The notes under the pieces: generated by a model
Database searches by the model: none
What the model was told of the DNA's origin: nothing
What the model saw: only the letters and a program-made list of their open reading frames with translations
In this document: in pieces, positions 1 to 10,183 of the stretch
Layout: each line of letters begins with the position of its first letter
Position numbering within the stretch: position 1 is the first letter of the stretch
Made by a program: the position numbers and the translations under genes
DNA from: Actinomucor elegans
Taxonomy: Eukaryota > Mucoromycota > Mucoromycetes > Mucorales > Mucoraceae
NCBI GenBank assembly: GCA_026027325.1
Contig: JAMSLZ010000003.1
Location: 682,001-746,000 of the forward strand
DNA: 64,000 nt
Direction: 5' to 3'

Positions 1-105
1 AGATTAACGAGGCCTGCATAAATACAAGCGATGTGTCATCCTTAGAACTATTAGCCAATAATCCTTACAAGAAACACGCGGCATCATACTATCGAGTAGT
101 ATCGA
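1..105 (+). repeat. Gypsy-1 5' LTR, left fragment (truncated by window edge)
   Basis: These bases match 43441-43545 with two visible mismatches. That is the middle of an LTR whose intact copy ends at 43850. The copy here stops after the trinucleotide CGA (103-105), which reappears at 17070-17072 on the far side of transposon X1. This is therefore the left part of the 5' LTR of the outermost retrotransposon, split by X1. The true LTR start lies outside the window. Confidence 0.85.
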
Positions 106-337
106 GACGGATATCTACAATTAATATATCTTTTAAATCTATTGTATATGTCCTATTTTTTTTTAATATATCCATATATTTTATAATTTATAACTTTTTT
201 TCATGAATTAAAATTATTATTAAGTATAATAAACATTATCAAGAAGGCAACTGTTCCATTTTGCATGAAAAAGCAATATTATATTTATGCTTTCTCCTAA
301 TATACGTACCAAATTTATATGAAACAAGATGTCCGTC
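106..337. repeat. X1 terminal direct repeat, left copy
   Basis: This 232-bp AT-rich unit appears identical to 16838-17069. It starts GACGGATATCT and ends AGATGTCCGTC, so each unit carries its own inverted ends. A short hairpin at 270-293 has stem AAAGCA/TGCTTT and a 12-nt A/T loop. It is matched by a hairpin with compensatory stem change in the X2 repeats. An alternative reading is that the conserved part is coding (frame containing KAILYLC here, KATLYLC in X2). Confidence 0.9.
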
Positions 338-378
338 TTCTATAACATTTTAAATTAGTTACTTACTATTCCAATATA

Positions 379-2039
379 CTGTATGCGAAAAAAGGGTTTC
401 AATGTTTTCCAATTTTGAATATTTCATCATATAAGCAGCTTATAACTCTATAAAACAAACATGTTACTTAGAGAAAGTTGTAGAAGAAATGAAGGGCTTT
501 CAGATGATATATGTTTTGTTCTTAACAAACAAAAGTTTATTAGTACTTATATAAGTGTAAAGTTAAAAAGTAAAAAATTAAGCTTGCTAAAAATTACGGA
601 AAAAAATTAATAATTTGTTCTTGTTGACCTTTACTTTTTATAACAGCTTCAATTCTACCAGGCATGCTATCAATCTATTTCAGGCAGTCCTCCTTAGTAA
701 ATTTATACCACTCTATATTGATCCTCTTTTCTAGTTCTTCTACAGTATGAGGTTTAGTTGGGTACTGTCCCAAACGGTTTTTCAATTGGTGCCACATATG
801 TTCAATTGGGTTCAAATCCGGGCTTTGTGGTGGCCAGTTATAAATTTGGTCCACATTGAACTTGTTTTTGGGAAACAACTTTTTAGCAATAGTTGATCTA
901 TGAGGAGTGGCCTTGTCTCGTTGAAAACGAACATGTTTTGAATCCAACTCATAATAGTCTAAGGTATCTTTAAGTGATGACTGAAGTATTTCAACGTACA
1001 AAGATGAATTTATCGAGCCTTCAATGATTGTAGTACCATAACCAGGGCCTTTCGCTGTTATACAAGTCCAAAACATGACACTACCCCCTTCCTACTGAAT
1101 TTGGAGATCTAAATAGTGAGGGCGAACAACATCATTTGGCTGAGACCAATAGTACTTAATACCGTCTGAACCCCATATGTTCACCCTTGTTTCGTCTGAA
1201 AATATCCACTTACGCCAGTCGCCCTTGGTTAACATCCTATGCTGTTTAGCCCACACAAGTCGCTTTTTTCTGTTGCTTTCGGAGATGAAATTAGACTTCT
1301 GCTTTCTTTTTGCTTTGAAGCCCATAGAATGAAGCATTAACTGAATGCTCCTCATTGTCATATTAATTCCAACTGAAATAAGATAAGCCTTTATATCTTG
1401 TGGTGATTTGAATTGACCGGTTTTCATTTTATTTTGAATGTATTTCTTTGTTGTATTGCTTACTGAACATGGCCTTCCAGTGCTAGTAGGCTTGGTAGTA
1501 GGAAAAAACTTTGTTTTATATCTACTAATAGTGGCTAGAGAAATGTCTGGTAGTTGTTTCTGAATTCTTGAGTAAGGAGTGTTTCTTGACAACAGTGACT
1601 TGAGAGTGTCTTGCTTATCTTTAGTAATAGAACGAACCATGATGTTAATTTTTTTTATAAAAAAAAAGTGGTGAAAATATTCAATTTGGACAGGACGAGC
1701 CAGCTTCTTTTATTCTTTATTTTAATTTTCCTACTCATAAAGAATGTCCCATTGTTTTGGACCATGTTTTAAATTTCTTCGATAGCTCAATTTAAAATAA
1801 TTTTATGCGATGTTAAGTAACGACATATTTTGAAAAATCAAAAAATCAAAAATTCTCAACTTCTCCTTAACTCCCTAGTTTTAAATACAGTTCAGAATGA
1901 AGAAAAAACTATAGAAAAAAAGACCAAAGTTTTAGCTCTCTATTGATACTAACATCAACTGCATAGTTTTATTTTAGACAGCTATATGAAGAGAAAAAGA
2001 TTAATTTATAAAACATTGAAACCCTTTTTTCGCATACAG
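379..2039 (-). mobile_element. Tc1-like element A (1661 bp)
   Basis: It has perfect 30-bp terminal inverted repeats beginning CTGTATGCGAAAAAAGGG, and TA on both sides (377-378, 2040-2041). It inserted close to the 3' end of the X1 transposase gene; removal restores that frame. It carries one minus-strand transposase gene with two in-frame TAG codons. Element B (2438-15105) belongs to the same family and shares both TAG codons. Confidence 0.93.
675..1640 (-). pseudogene. Tc1/mariner-type transposase (element A) with in-frame TAG codons
   Basis: Reading from ATG 1640 gives an N-terminal helix-turn-helix region (SRIQKQLPDISLATISRYK) and a second DNA-binding half. The first catalytic D lies in FSDETRVN, the second in QRDKATPH, the final E in DLNPIEHMW. 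I count 37 residues between the second D and the E, so DD37E rather than the DD34E of classic Tc1. An in-frame TAG (1094-1092) splits the protein before the EGGSVMFW block. A second TAG (677-675) precedes the IDSMPGRIEAVIK tail typical of Tc1. No frameshift is seen. It is probably dead, unless TAG is read through. Confidence 0.85.
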
Positions 2040-3083
2040 TATATTAATACAATCAAAACTATTAAATTTACTGTAATGTATCCATGAATTATCCTCATCA
2101 CTGTAGTTTTGCCATTTCACAAGGTAATAACTATCTTCGACTATTAACCCTTTATGATCCAAAATAGTTTCAATTTCATAACTTTCATTATTATCTATAT
2201 CTATTTCCAAGTCCATTTTCTCATTATTATAAATATTATTATTTTTAAAATGAGCAATATTTGATAATTCTAATCCTAAAAATTGTTGCTGTAATAATTT
2301 CATTTTATCTAAATTGTTTATTCTTTCATTTAACTTTGGAAGTGATTTATAATTTTCATTATTATTCAAAATATCATTTTTGTATTTAAAATCAAAGCTA
2401 TCATTAATCCAATATGAATGAAAATCACTATGTTCTACTGTATGCGAAAAAAGGGTTTCAATGTTTTCCAATTTTGAATATTTCATCATATAAGCAGCTT
2501 ATAACTCTATAAAACAAACATGTTACTTAGAGAAAGTTGTAGAAGAAATGAAGGGCTTTCAGATGATATATGCTTTGTTCTTAACAAACAAAAGTTTATT
2601 AGTACTTATATAAGTATAAAGTTAAAAAGTAAAAAATTAAGCTTGCTAAAAAGTACGGAAAAAAAATTAATAATTTGTTTGTTGACCTTTACTTTTTATA
2701 ACAGTTTCAATTCTACCAGGCATGCTATCAATCTATTTCAGGCAGTCCTCCTTAGTAAATTTATACCACTCCATATTGATCCTCTTTTCTAGTTCTTCTA
2801 CAGTATGAGGTTTAGTTGGGTACTGTCCCAAACGGTTTTTCAATTGGTGCCACATATGTTCAATTGGGTTCAAATCCGGGCTTTGCGGTGGCCAGTTATA
2901 AATTTGGTCCACATTGAACTTGTTTTTGGGAAACAACTTTTTAGCAATAGTTGATCTATGAGGAGTGGCCTTGTCTCGTTGAAAACAAACATGTTTTGAA
3001 TCCAACTCATAATAGTCTAAGGTATCTTTAAGTGATGACTGAAGTATTTCAACGTACAAAGATGAATTTATCGAGCCTTCAAT

Positions 3084-3304
3084 GAAGAACATTTAGTATT
3101 ACAGAAATATGTTCAAAATAGTACAATATATAAAAAAATTAGGAAATAATAGATTTTTTTGAATACAAATAATAATATAAATAAATTTTATTCTAAAATA
3201 GAACAAGTAACCAACATTTTATTTATGGATAAAAAGGCAACATTATATTTATGCCTTGATTTTTTAGGAAAGTTAAAAATATTAAGTAGTTGTAAATGTT
3301 TATC
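3084..3304. repeat. X2 terminal direct repeat, left copy
   Basis: This 221-bp unit appears identical to 11538-11758. It starts GAAGAACATTTAG and ends AAATGTTTATC, giving the element short inverted ends. The hairpin at 3234-3257 has stem AAGGCA/TGCCTT and a 12-nt loop. It corresponds to the X1 hairpin with a G:C pair in place of A:T. A short open frame (from ATG 3223, 71 aa) starts inside the repeat and runs to 3437; I do not consider it proven coding. Confidence 0.9.
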
Positions 3305-3459
3305 TTGTCCTATTTTTAGACTTCCATTGCGTTTAATCACATTGAGAAATCTAAAAACAACTTCCTTGGCATCTAATTCTTGGCATGATATTTTGGAAAA
3401 TATAAAAGTATCTATAATATTTGAGAATTATTTTTAAAATAACATCAATATTATATTTA

Positions 3460-3828
3460 ATGGAAAAAATCTATTATTATGCTGTGGTTTTAACTCTAAA
3501 TCCTGAAAAAAAAGATGTCAAGAATAAATCATCCGAAATATTAAACAAGAAAATACTGCAATGGGTTGGAAATATAAAAAATATTGATAAAATTTTATAT
3601 AGTGGTCCTTTCTATGATGTTGGTGAAAACAATACAAATATCCATGCCAATTTAGTGATAAAAACAATTTTAGATGATAACGAAAAAGTTAGAAATGAAT
3701 ATTTCAAATCCTGGTGTTTAAGAAAAGGATATGTTAGTATTAAAGAAATTTATAATTTTAAATCATGGTTAGATTATGCAAAAAGAAATCATAAGTTCTT
3801 GGAAAATATAGAAAATATTAAAAATTGA
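3460..3828 (+). CDS. Small HUH/CRESS Rep-like endonuclease candidate in X2 (122 aa)
   Basis: The protein shows the three ordered motifs of rolling-circle HUH endonucleases. Motif I is LTLNP (residues 11-15, compare FTLNN). Motif II is NIHANLVI (His62, Asn64 in the second metal-ligand position, compare HLQ of CRESS Reps). Motif III is WLDYAKRN (Tyr106, Lys108, compare YxxK). The stretch before motif III (GYVSIKEI) resembles the strand that precedes the Tyr in Rep proteins. The length of 122 aa fits an endonuclease domain alone, with no helicase. It starts at ATG 3460, downstream of the left repeat, and ends about 90 bp before the transposase ATG, on the same strand. X1 has no counterpart. The ORF is real by length in AT-rich DNA; the functional call is motif-based only, and a coincidental match is possible. 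Confidence 0.55.
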   Translation: MEKIYYYAVVLTLNPEKKDVKNKSSEILNKKILQWVGNIKNIDKILYSGPFYDVGENNTNIHANLVIKTILDDNEKVRNEYFKSWCLRKGYVSIKEIYNFKSWLDYAKRNHKFLENIENIKN

Positions 3829-4523
3829 ATTTTCATATATAAATAAAAGTTTATTAAATATAGAAAATATTAAAAATTGAATTTCTCTTTATATAAAAAT
3901 ACATCATTTTATTTGTTTATGAACACTCATATAGACTTATTAATTGAAAATGAATACAGAAATATTTACAATAGGTATTGGAAATTTATGAAAAATGAAT
4001 ATATATATAAAGTTGAATTGAAATATCATAGATCTAAAATAACGAGTATACCAAATATTGATAGAATTAAAAAAAATATATATATTAAATTAGGAAGTAT
4101 TGCTCCATTTGTATTTTTGACAGATTTATGTAACAATATAAAACTACCAGGTCCATATATAACAGCAGATAAAGTATTGATATTATTAGAACATTTATTA
4201 AATGGAAAATCTATAAATGAAATGGAAATGTATATTCCATCTACTAGTTTTTATAAATTATATCAATCATTATATATAAATAATTATGATTTATTGGAAA
4301 AATGGATAAATAATAAATTAGAAAAATGTTTTTCTACACATACATTGAGATTACTTTGTGCTAAGAAATTTAATCCAATGATGTTAGATAATGTAACATT
4401 ACTAATTGATGGTCACCATAATCGTATAACATATCAAGATATTAATCTAGATAAAAAAGAGTTATTCTCGTATAAATTAAAAAGAAATGGATTAAATACA
4501 CAATTTATTATAGATATTAATAG

Positions 4524-5029
4524 TGTTGTAAAGGTGGTAGATAAAGATTTTGGAAGATAGAAATACTTTTAAAACTGTGGATAGTTTTTTATTAGAGATC
4601 AAGAATTGATTAACTGGTCAAAAGGTGATAAAACGCATCTCTTATATACTTTTTCTCGGTCGGTACTTGATTCTAAATTCATATTACGATTTGCCAGGAA
4701 CAAGGTTGGACTGCGTATAAAGAAGACCAGGGATAATAACCAAATGAGCGGACCAAGATTAGCGGCGAGGAGTGTCGGGATCAATATATCCAAAGGTAAT
4801 AGTATTGAATGTAATATTTGGTGTGAGAGATAGTATTTATCAATTAGCGTCTACTTGCTCAGAGTGATATATAAATAAAGATATTTTAACATAATCAAAT
4901 ACAGTCATTTACATTCTGGTTCTTGGTAATAATGCTTTATACACTTCTGCAGCTATATATAAGGATATCTATACGATTTTCTATCTGTACAGTATTCTCT
5001 TATTAATATAATTATGAGCGTTTACAACA
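4524..5029 (-). repeat. Gypsy-2a 3' LTR (506 bp)
   Basis: This is the downstream LTR in the sense of the element. It looks identical to 10184-10689 and to the inverted copies at 28606-29111 and 34267-34772. Short open frames that recur in all four LTRs are chance ORFs. Confidence 0.97.
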
Positions 5030-5212
5030 TTATCCTCCACCAGAATCAAACAAACTTGTATTGATTCGGCAAGTGCGTCAGTTCCACCAAATAGTACATT
5101 CATGCGGCTGAGTTTTGATTAACACGCTCAGGTATACCTCCTTTTACGCACCAATTCAGGGTCTTTTCTTGCATCGTGGCTTTTCTTGGTTCTTGTTTCA
5201 TAACTTGCCTAC

Positions 5213-8200
5213 TTATTCTATCTTTCTTTTCTTGTTTGAACGTCTATTCAGTATTCTCTCTTCTCTACTCGTAGTGGCTGCAATATTTGCTCTTTTGTTT
5301 TTCGACATCTCGATCGCTACATTTGACATCTCATTCCCATTGCATTTAGGAATCTTGGAAGTTCCAACTTTTTTGCGTCTGTTAGGTTCAGAGTTTTGAA
5401 TTGACTGTTCGACTCTAGTTTGCTCTAAACGTCGTAATTCTCTTTGCTTATTCCAGTACCGTTGAATGATAGTTGGATCGGTGAAATCACTTGCTTTTTG
5501 CCAAGTATTTTCTTTCTCAGAATAACCTTTCCACTTAATCAAGTATTCTCGATGACCTTCTTCACCTCGATGATCACGGATACCTTCGACTTCGTAGTAT
5601 TCTTCTTCGATACTAGACTCATCCAGGGTAACTACTTTCAATTCCGACGGTACATAGTTTCGGGATAATAATTCATTCTGTTCATCCTTTAGTTCATACG
5701 ATCCACCAGTATTTCTTCGAACAACAGTGTAAGGTCCCTCATAAATCGGAGCTAACTTACTAGATCGATTCTGTAATCTGATCATGACATGCGTTCCAAC
5801 TGGAATGTCGACAAGAACACTCTTTTGATTGAACTTTTTGTTATATTCCTCATTTATCTTCTGAGTTCTTTCGAGGATGGCTGGGAATACGATCTTATCC
5901 ATGTAATCTACGCGTTCTTCCAACTCTCGCATGGTCATAGACTCAATGGGTAGTTTGAACTTCTTCTCGTTCCCGTAGTCATCAGGTAAGTTGACTCTAC
6001 GTGCAAACATCAAGGAGAAGGGAGAACTCATAGTTTTTGCTTTAATGTGTCGGTTCATGCAGAGCTGTATGATAGGAAGATAATACGCCCAACTATGACT
6101 GTCTGACTTCATCATTTTTCTTAACGTGTTAGTTGCGGTACGAACTGCATTTTCCGCTGCTCCATTTGCTCGAGGATGATATGGCGTAGTGTATCTTCTA
6201 TCAATTCCTAGGTTCTTCGAAATACTGTTCATCACAGCATTCTTGAACTCTAGACCATTATCAGACTGGCAAATACGTGGAACACCAAAATCACCATAGA
6301 CTTTGACCAACTCTTTTGCAACAGTATCGGATTGTTTGTTCTTCAGAGGTCTGAGAATAACGAATTTCGAACAAATATCTGTTATAACCAACATGTAAAC
6401 ATATCCTTCTTCAGTTACGTCAAAAGGTCCAGCCAAGTCGATAGCAATATGATCAAATGGTCGGTTGGCTACAACATTAGATAATGGGTGATAACCTCTC
6501 TTACTGATGTTGTGCTTTTGACATTCAACACACGAACTAACAATGTCTTTTGCTTCTGCGTAGATATTCGCCCAATGGAGACCTTGTGAATGTAAATCTC
6601 GCACAATTGCTTGCGATCCAAAGTGTCCAAATGCATGCGCTTCTTTCAACAGAGCATCTCTCTCTTCTTCAGGAGGAGTCATATAGTCAGTCAGCTCATC
6701 TTTTCTTTCAACTAGTTTAGTCGCGAGTACGTTAATCGTTTTATCTCGGCTAAATCGCTTTTTTCTAATGATGGCTTTCTTTTTAGGGCTTCGTCTGATG
6801 ATTTTGCTCGTAACACTATCCTCCACCAGTTTGTTTTCATCTTCTAAAGGTGAATACAAACGGCTCAGAATATCAGGCAATTTGTTCAATATACCGGGGA
6901 TGTGCACTACATCAAAATCAAAATCCAGAAGAGTCTCGATCCATCCAATTAACATGGGATTTGCGATCTTTTGCGTATGTAAGTATACTAGTGCCTTGTG
7001 ATCTGTAAATACAGTGAACTTTTTGCCCCATATATACTTGCGAAACTTCAGTAATGCTAACACGACTGCATACAATTCTCTTTTAGTAGTGCTCCAACGG
7101 CGTTGTGAAGGTGACAAGGAGCTCGATACAAATCCTATGTAAAGATCTTGGCCGGCCTCATTCTTTTGAAACAACACTGCCGCGACACCATAAAGTGATG
7201 CGTCTGTAGCTACGTAAAACTGTTTTGACAAATCCGGATAATGCAGCATCATCTTCGACTGCAAAATCTCTTTGATAGTTTCAAAGCTCTTAGTGTGACG
7301 ATCGGTCCACAGCTCTTCCACATTCTCTGCATTCACTAAACTGGTGAGTGGTTCTGCTACTCTGGAAATCATCGGAACGAATTCTCTCAGGTAATTGACC
7401 AAACCCATAAATTGCTGGATGTGTTTCTTATTTTTATTTGGAAGTGGCCACTTTGAAACATTGGTAAGTTTTGATTGATCCACACGAACTCCTGAAGCGT
7501 CCACTACAAATCCCAACATACGAACTGAATGTTGAAACCATGAACACTTGGATTCTTTCAGGATTAAATTTGCGGAATTTAATCTGTCAATCACAAACTT
7601 TACATCTTTTGCATGCTGTTCGATACTTTCACTGGCAACAATACAGTCATCCACGAAGTTCTGAACGCAATCAATACCTTCAAACAAGGTTGCCATGACC
7701 TTTTGAAATTGCGAGGTTAGCATTTTCACTCCAAAGCACGCTTTTTGAAAGGAAAAGCCATTGCCATTATAAGTAAACGATAACTTGTGTACATCCTCGG
7801 GTGCCACTTTGAATCGATGATATGCATTCGACAAATCCAAAGTTGTAAACACTTTTTTACCGGCCAAGTTATCAAAGATATCCTTAACCAAAGGTACGGG
7901 AAAATTGAATGTTGGAGGTAGAATTTGATTCAACGATCTCACATCTAAACACGCTCTATGGCTCACAATCTCACCATCTTTGTTACGTTTAGGAACAAGC
8001 AGTAATGGACTGTTGAATGACGTGTTTACTCGGGATCGAATGATTGTACCTGTTTCCAACCATTCTTTTATTTGCTTATCGAGAACTGGTCTTAATGCAT
8101 AAGGGATGGGGTATTGACGTCTATACGCCGTTGCACCCTCTTTCGTAGGTAATCGAACAATGGATTCAGGCAAAGGACATGAAGATGTTATGGGTATGCT

Positions 8201-10138
8201 CTGATTAATCTCTAGTGATTCTTTAATTATACTCATGAACTCTGCTCTTTGCTCAGGCGTACCAGCAGGCGAATTGTCAGGTTCATGTTTTCTTTCACGT
8301 TCAATGTTCAAGTTTTCAAAAATAGCTTCATCACTCAAGGCAGCGTCAGAATGTGCATGATCATCTTTGATGCGAAAAGCCACTCCAGTTAATCCGATAT
8401 TCATTTTGGGAAGAATATCTGTGCCAAGAAGAATATCAAACTCGAATCCGTCGTTAAAGTTCATTACTTCAAATGAGTGTTTGAACTTAATGCCATTTGC
8501 ATACTTTATTTCCAAAGGATCGGTGATACCAATTCTCTTTGCAGTATTTTGATGAGACAAGAAATTATAAGAACCAGGTAATTTATGTACTTTATTTATA
8601 TGAAGTTTATTCTTCAAAGAAGACAAACTAACAAAGCTACAACTACTTCCTGTATCTACGCGTCCCAGGAGACGTTCAGACTCTACAATCAACGGTGTAC
8701 ATAAATTAAATGCGTCATTAGCCTTTAATTTGTCACTCTTCTTGTTCTCATTCAGGTACTTACATTGATAGCTCTGATTCTCAATCTCGGAGTCGGCCAT
8801 CTCCAAGTCCTCTTGAACTTGCTGCTCAATTGACTTCTCACTCGAGGAAGCCGCAGGCATCACAGCCAAGACAGTACTGCTACTACTGCTTTCAGCAGCA
8901 CCACAACGATGACCAGGACGCCATGGAGACACACCACAAGTCCAACACTCTTTACCCTTCGCCTTCTTCACAGAAGGAGGGCGTTCAGCTCTTCTCTTAG
9001 CGAGAAAACAATCCTTGGTGTCATGGGTCGCATTGTTACCATGATGGATGCACGAAAAGGGTTTCGCCACCTTACTCGCCTTTTGCACCCGACGAGCTGC
9101 ATTCTTGTGATGATGGTGATAGGGGGCCTTTTCTTTGCGTCGCTCAACAACAGGCGCACCAGGAAGAAGAGAAACAGCCTCATTATACGACGTATGGTCG
9201 TCACCAAGAATATCACGACCAATCTGTGCGATTTGATCGACAGTGTATTCAGCATTCTCACCAGAAGATCCAGCCTTCACTGAATTCATTGCAACTCTGA
9301 TCAGCGTCTGAACAGGTTTAGTCAGCGAGGCCAAAAAACGATCAGCTACTCTAGGACACTCTCTAGGTAGGCCTGCATCAAACATTGCTGTTTGAAAACG
9401 CTTAGCATAGTCGCCCACCGACTCATTGTTTTCCATTACCATGGTAAACACAAGGTCAGTATATCTTCTCAACACAAGGGAAGAACCGTGCTGCTTCTTA
9501 AACTCTCTACGAGCATCTGCCCATAGGGTACAACCTCTACTCAGCTCATCTTTCACCCATGCTTTATCGCCATGGGGAAGGCAAAGGGGTAAGAAGTTCT
9601 TCCACACCTCATCAATGGACATGGAAGAAGACTCAACTACATCCTCAAATTCTCTCAAAAAATGCTCAACAGACTCGAAGGCTTCGTAACCTGGAAAAGG
9701 TTTGACAGCCGAGGTCAAGAGTTGGAACTTGGGCAAGTCGCGACGATTCAATGTCAAACCAGTAGGTGGCTTAACACGATCAACCTCACCGATCAATGAA
9801 CTGCACTCTTGGATCTCACGGAGCATCCTCTTGGAGCGTTCAAGGGCCAACAAGGCTTCATCAGCCGCTACGTCATCTCTGACTACACGAGCACGACTAA
9901 ACGCTTGAAGGTATCGGGTAATATCTGCACGGAGCCCGGCGATATTTGTGTCAATCAGTTGTGGGTCAGTCATGTCAGCAACAGCATGCTCAGCCGACTC
10001 AGACAACAAAGAACTAGCACCAGGAGACTTGATAAACTCATCAAGGTTGCTTGACAAGGTCGATTCATCAAACATGGGGGTGTCAGGGTTAACACCACAG
10101 TTGGCAGAAGAAGAACCAGAAACGTTGTTGGAAGCCAT
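5213..10138 (-). CDS. Gypsy-2a Gag-Pol polyprotein, 1641 aa, intact
   Basis: A single ORF starts at ATG 10138, 45 bp inside the 5' LTR. Approximate residue order: Gag (1-390), zinc-knuckle-like CWTCGVSPWRPGHRC (about 397), aspartic protease RVDTGSS (about 494), reverse transcriptase with FVDD active site (about 829), RNase H with TDAS (about 979). Then come the integrase HHCC finger (about 1169-1203), the integrase DDE core (D in AIDLAG about 1233, D in SDNG about 1292, E in GAAENA about 1329), and a C-terminal chromodomain (about 1509-1566, REYLIKWKGYSEKENTW). Gag and Pol are fused with no stop, as in Tf1-type elements. The knuckle has Trp/Pro where the usual Gly residues sit and may be divergent. 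All catalytic residues I can check are present. Confidence 0.95.
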   Translation of the reverse strand: MASNNVSGSSSANCGVNPDTPMFDESTLSSNLDEFIKSPGASSLLSESAEHAVADMTDPQLIDTNIAGLRADITRYLQAFSRARVVRDDVAADEALLALERSKRMLREIQECSSLIGEVDRVKPPTGLTLNRRDLPKFQLLTSAVKPFPGYEAFESVEHFLREFEDVVESSSMSIDEVWKNFLPLCLPHGDKAWVKDELSRGCTLWADARREFKKQHGSSLVLRRYTDLVFTMVMENNESVGDYAKRFQTAMFDAGLPRECPRVADRFLASLTKPVQTLIRVAMNSVKAGSSGENAEYTVDQIAQIGRDILGDDHTSYNEAVSLLPGAPVVERRKEKAPYHHHHKNAARRVQKASKVAKPFSCIHHGNNATHDTKDCFLAKRRAERPPSVKKAKGKECWTCGVSPWRPGHRCGAAESSSSSTVLAVMPAASSSEKSIEQQVQEDLEMADSEIENQSYQCKYLNENKKSDKLKANDAFNLCTPLIVESERLLGRVDTGSSCSFVSLSSLKNKLHINKVHKLPGSYNFLSHQNTAKRIGITDPLEIKYANGIKFKHSFEVMNFNDGFEFDILLGTDILPKMNIGLTGVAFRIKDDHAHSDAALSDEAIFENLNIERERKHEPDNSPAGTPEQRAEFMSIIKESLEINQSIPITSSCPLPESIVRLPTKEGATAYRRQYPIPYALRPVLDKQIKEWLETGTIIRSRVNTSFNSPLLLVPKRNKDGEIVSHRACLDVRSLNQILPPTFNFPVPLVKDIFDNLAGKKVFTTLDLSNAYHRFKVAPEDVHKLSFTYNGNGFSFQKACFGVKMLTSQFQKVMATLFEGIDCVQNFVDDCIVASESIEQHAKDVKFVIDRLNSANLILKESKCSWFQHSVRMLGFVVDASGVRVDQSKLTNVSKWPLPNKNKKHIQQFMGLVNYLREFVPMISRVAEPLTSLVNAENVEELWTDRHTKSFETIKEILQSKMMLHYPDLSKQFYVATDASLYGVAAVLFQKNEAGQDLYIGFVSSSLSPSQRRWSTTKRELYAVVLALLKFRKYIWGKKFTVFTDHKALVYLHTQKIANPMLIGWIETLLDFDFDVVHIPGILNKLPDILSRLYSPLEDENKLVEDSVTSKIIRRSPKKKAIIRKKRFSRDKTINVLATKLVERKDELTDYMTPPEEERDALLKEAHAFGHFGSQAIVRDLHSQGLHWANIYAEAKDIVSSCVECQKHNISKRGYHPLSNVVANRPFDHIAIDLAGPFDVTEEGYVYMLVITDICSKFVILRPLKNKQSDTVAKELVKVYGDFGVPRICQSDNGLEFKNAVMNSISKNLGIDRRYTTPYHPRANGAAENAVRTATNTLRKMMKSDSHSWAYYLPIIQLCMNRHIKAKTMSSPFSLMFARRVNLPDDYGNEKKFKLPIESMTMRELEERVDYMDKIVFPAILERTQKINEEYNKKFNQKSVLVDIPVGTHVMIRLQNRSSKLAPIYEGPYTVVRRNTGGSYELKDEQNELLSRNYVPSELKVVTLDESSIEEEYYEVEGIRDHRGEEGHREYLIKWKGYSEKENTWQKASDFTDPTIIQRYWNKQRELRRLEQTRVEQSIQNSEPNRRKKVGTSKIPKCNGNEMSNVAIEMSKNKRANIAATTSREERILNRRSNKKRKIE

Positions 10139-10183
10139 ATCGATAAAAGTAAGGAAAATAGGACAGTAATTAAAAGTAAAAAA

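Noticed and set aside
3159..3437. 92-aa ORF over the X2 left repeat with CxCxxC residues
   Set aside because: It begins with TTG and half of it is repeat sequence. There is a weak protein-level similarity to X1 in this frame, but the hairpin explains the conserved core equally well.
4606..4833. Short ORFs in both strands of the 506-bp LTRs (also at 10266, 28842, 34503)
   Set aside because: They recur identically only because the LTR itself is repeated four times; no codon bias or domain is seen.
8909..9283. 124-aa plus-strand ORF inside Gypsy-2a (and mirror ORFs in copy b)
   Set aside because: Antisense shadow of gag; present in both copies only because they are duplicates.
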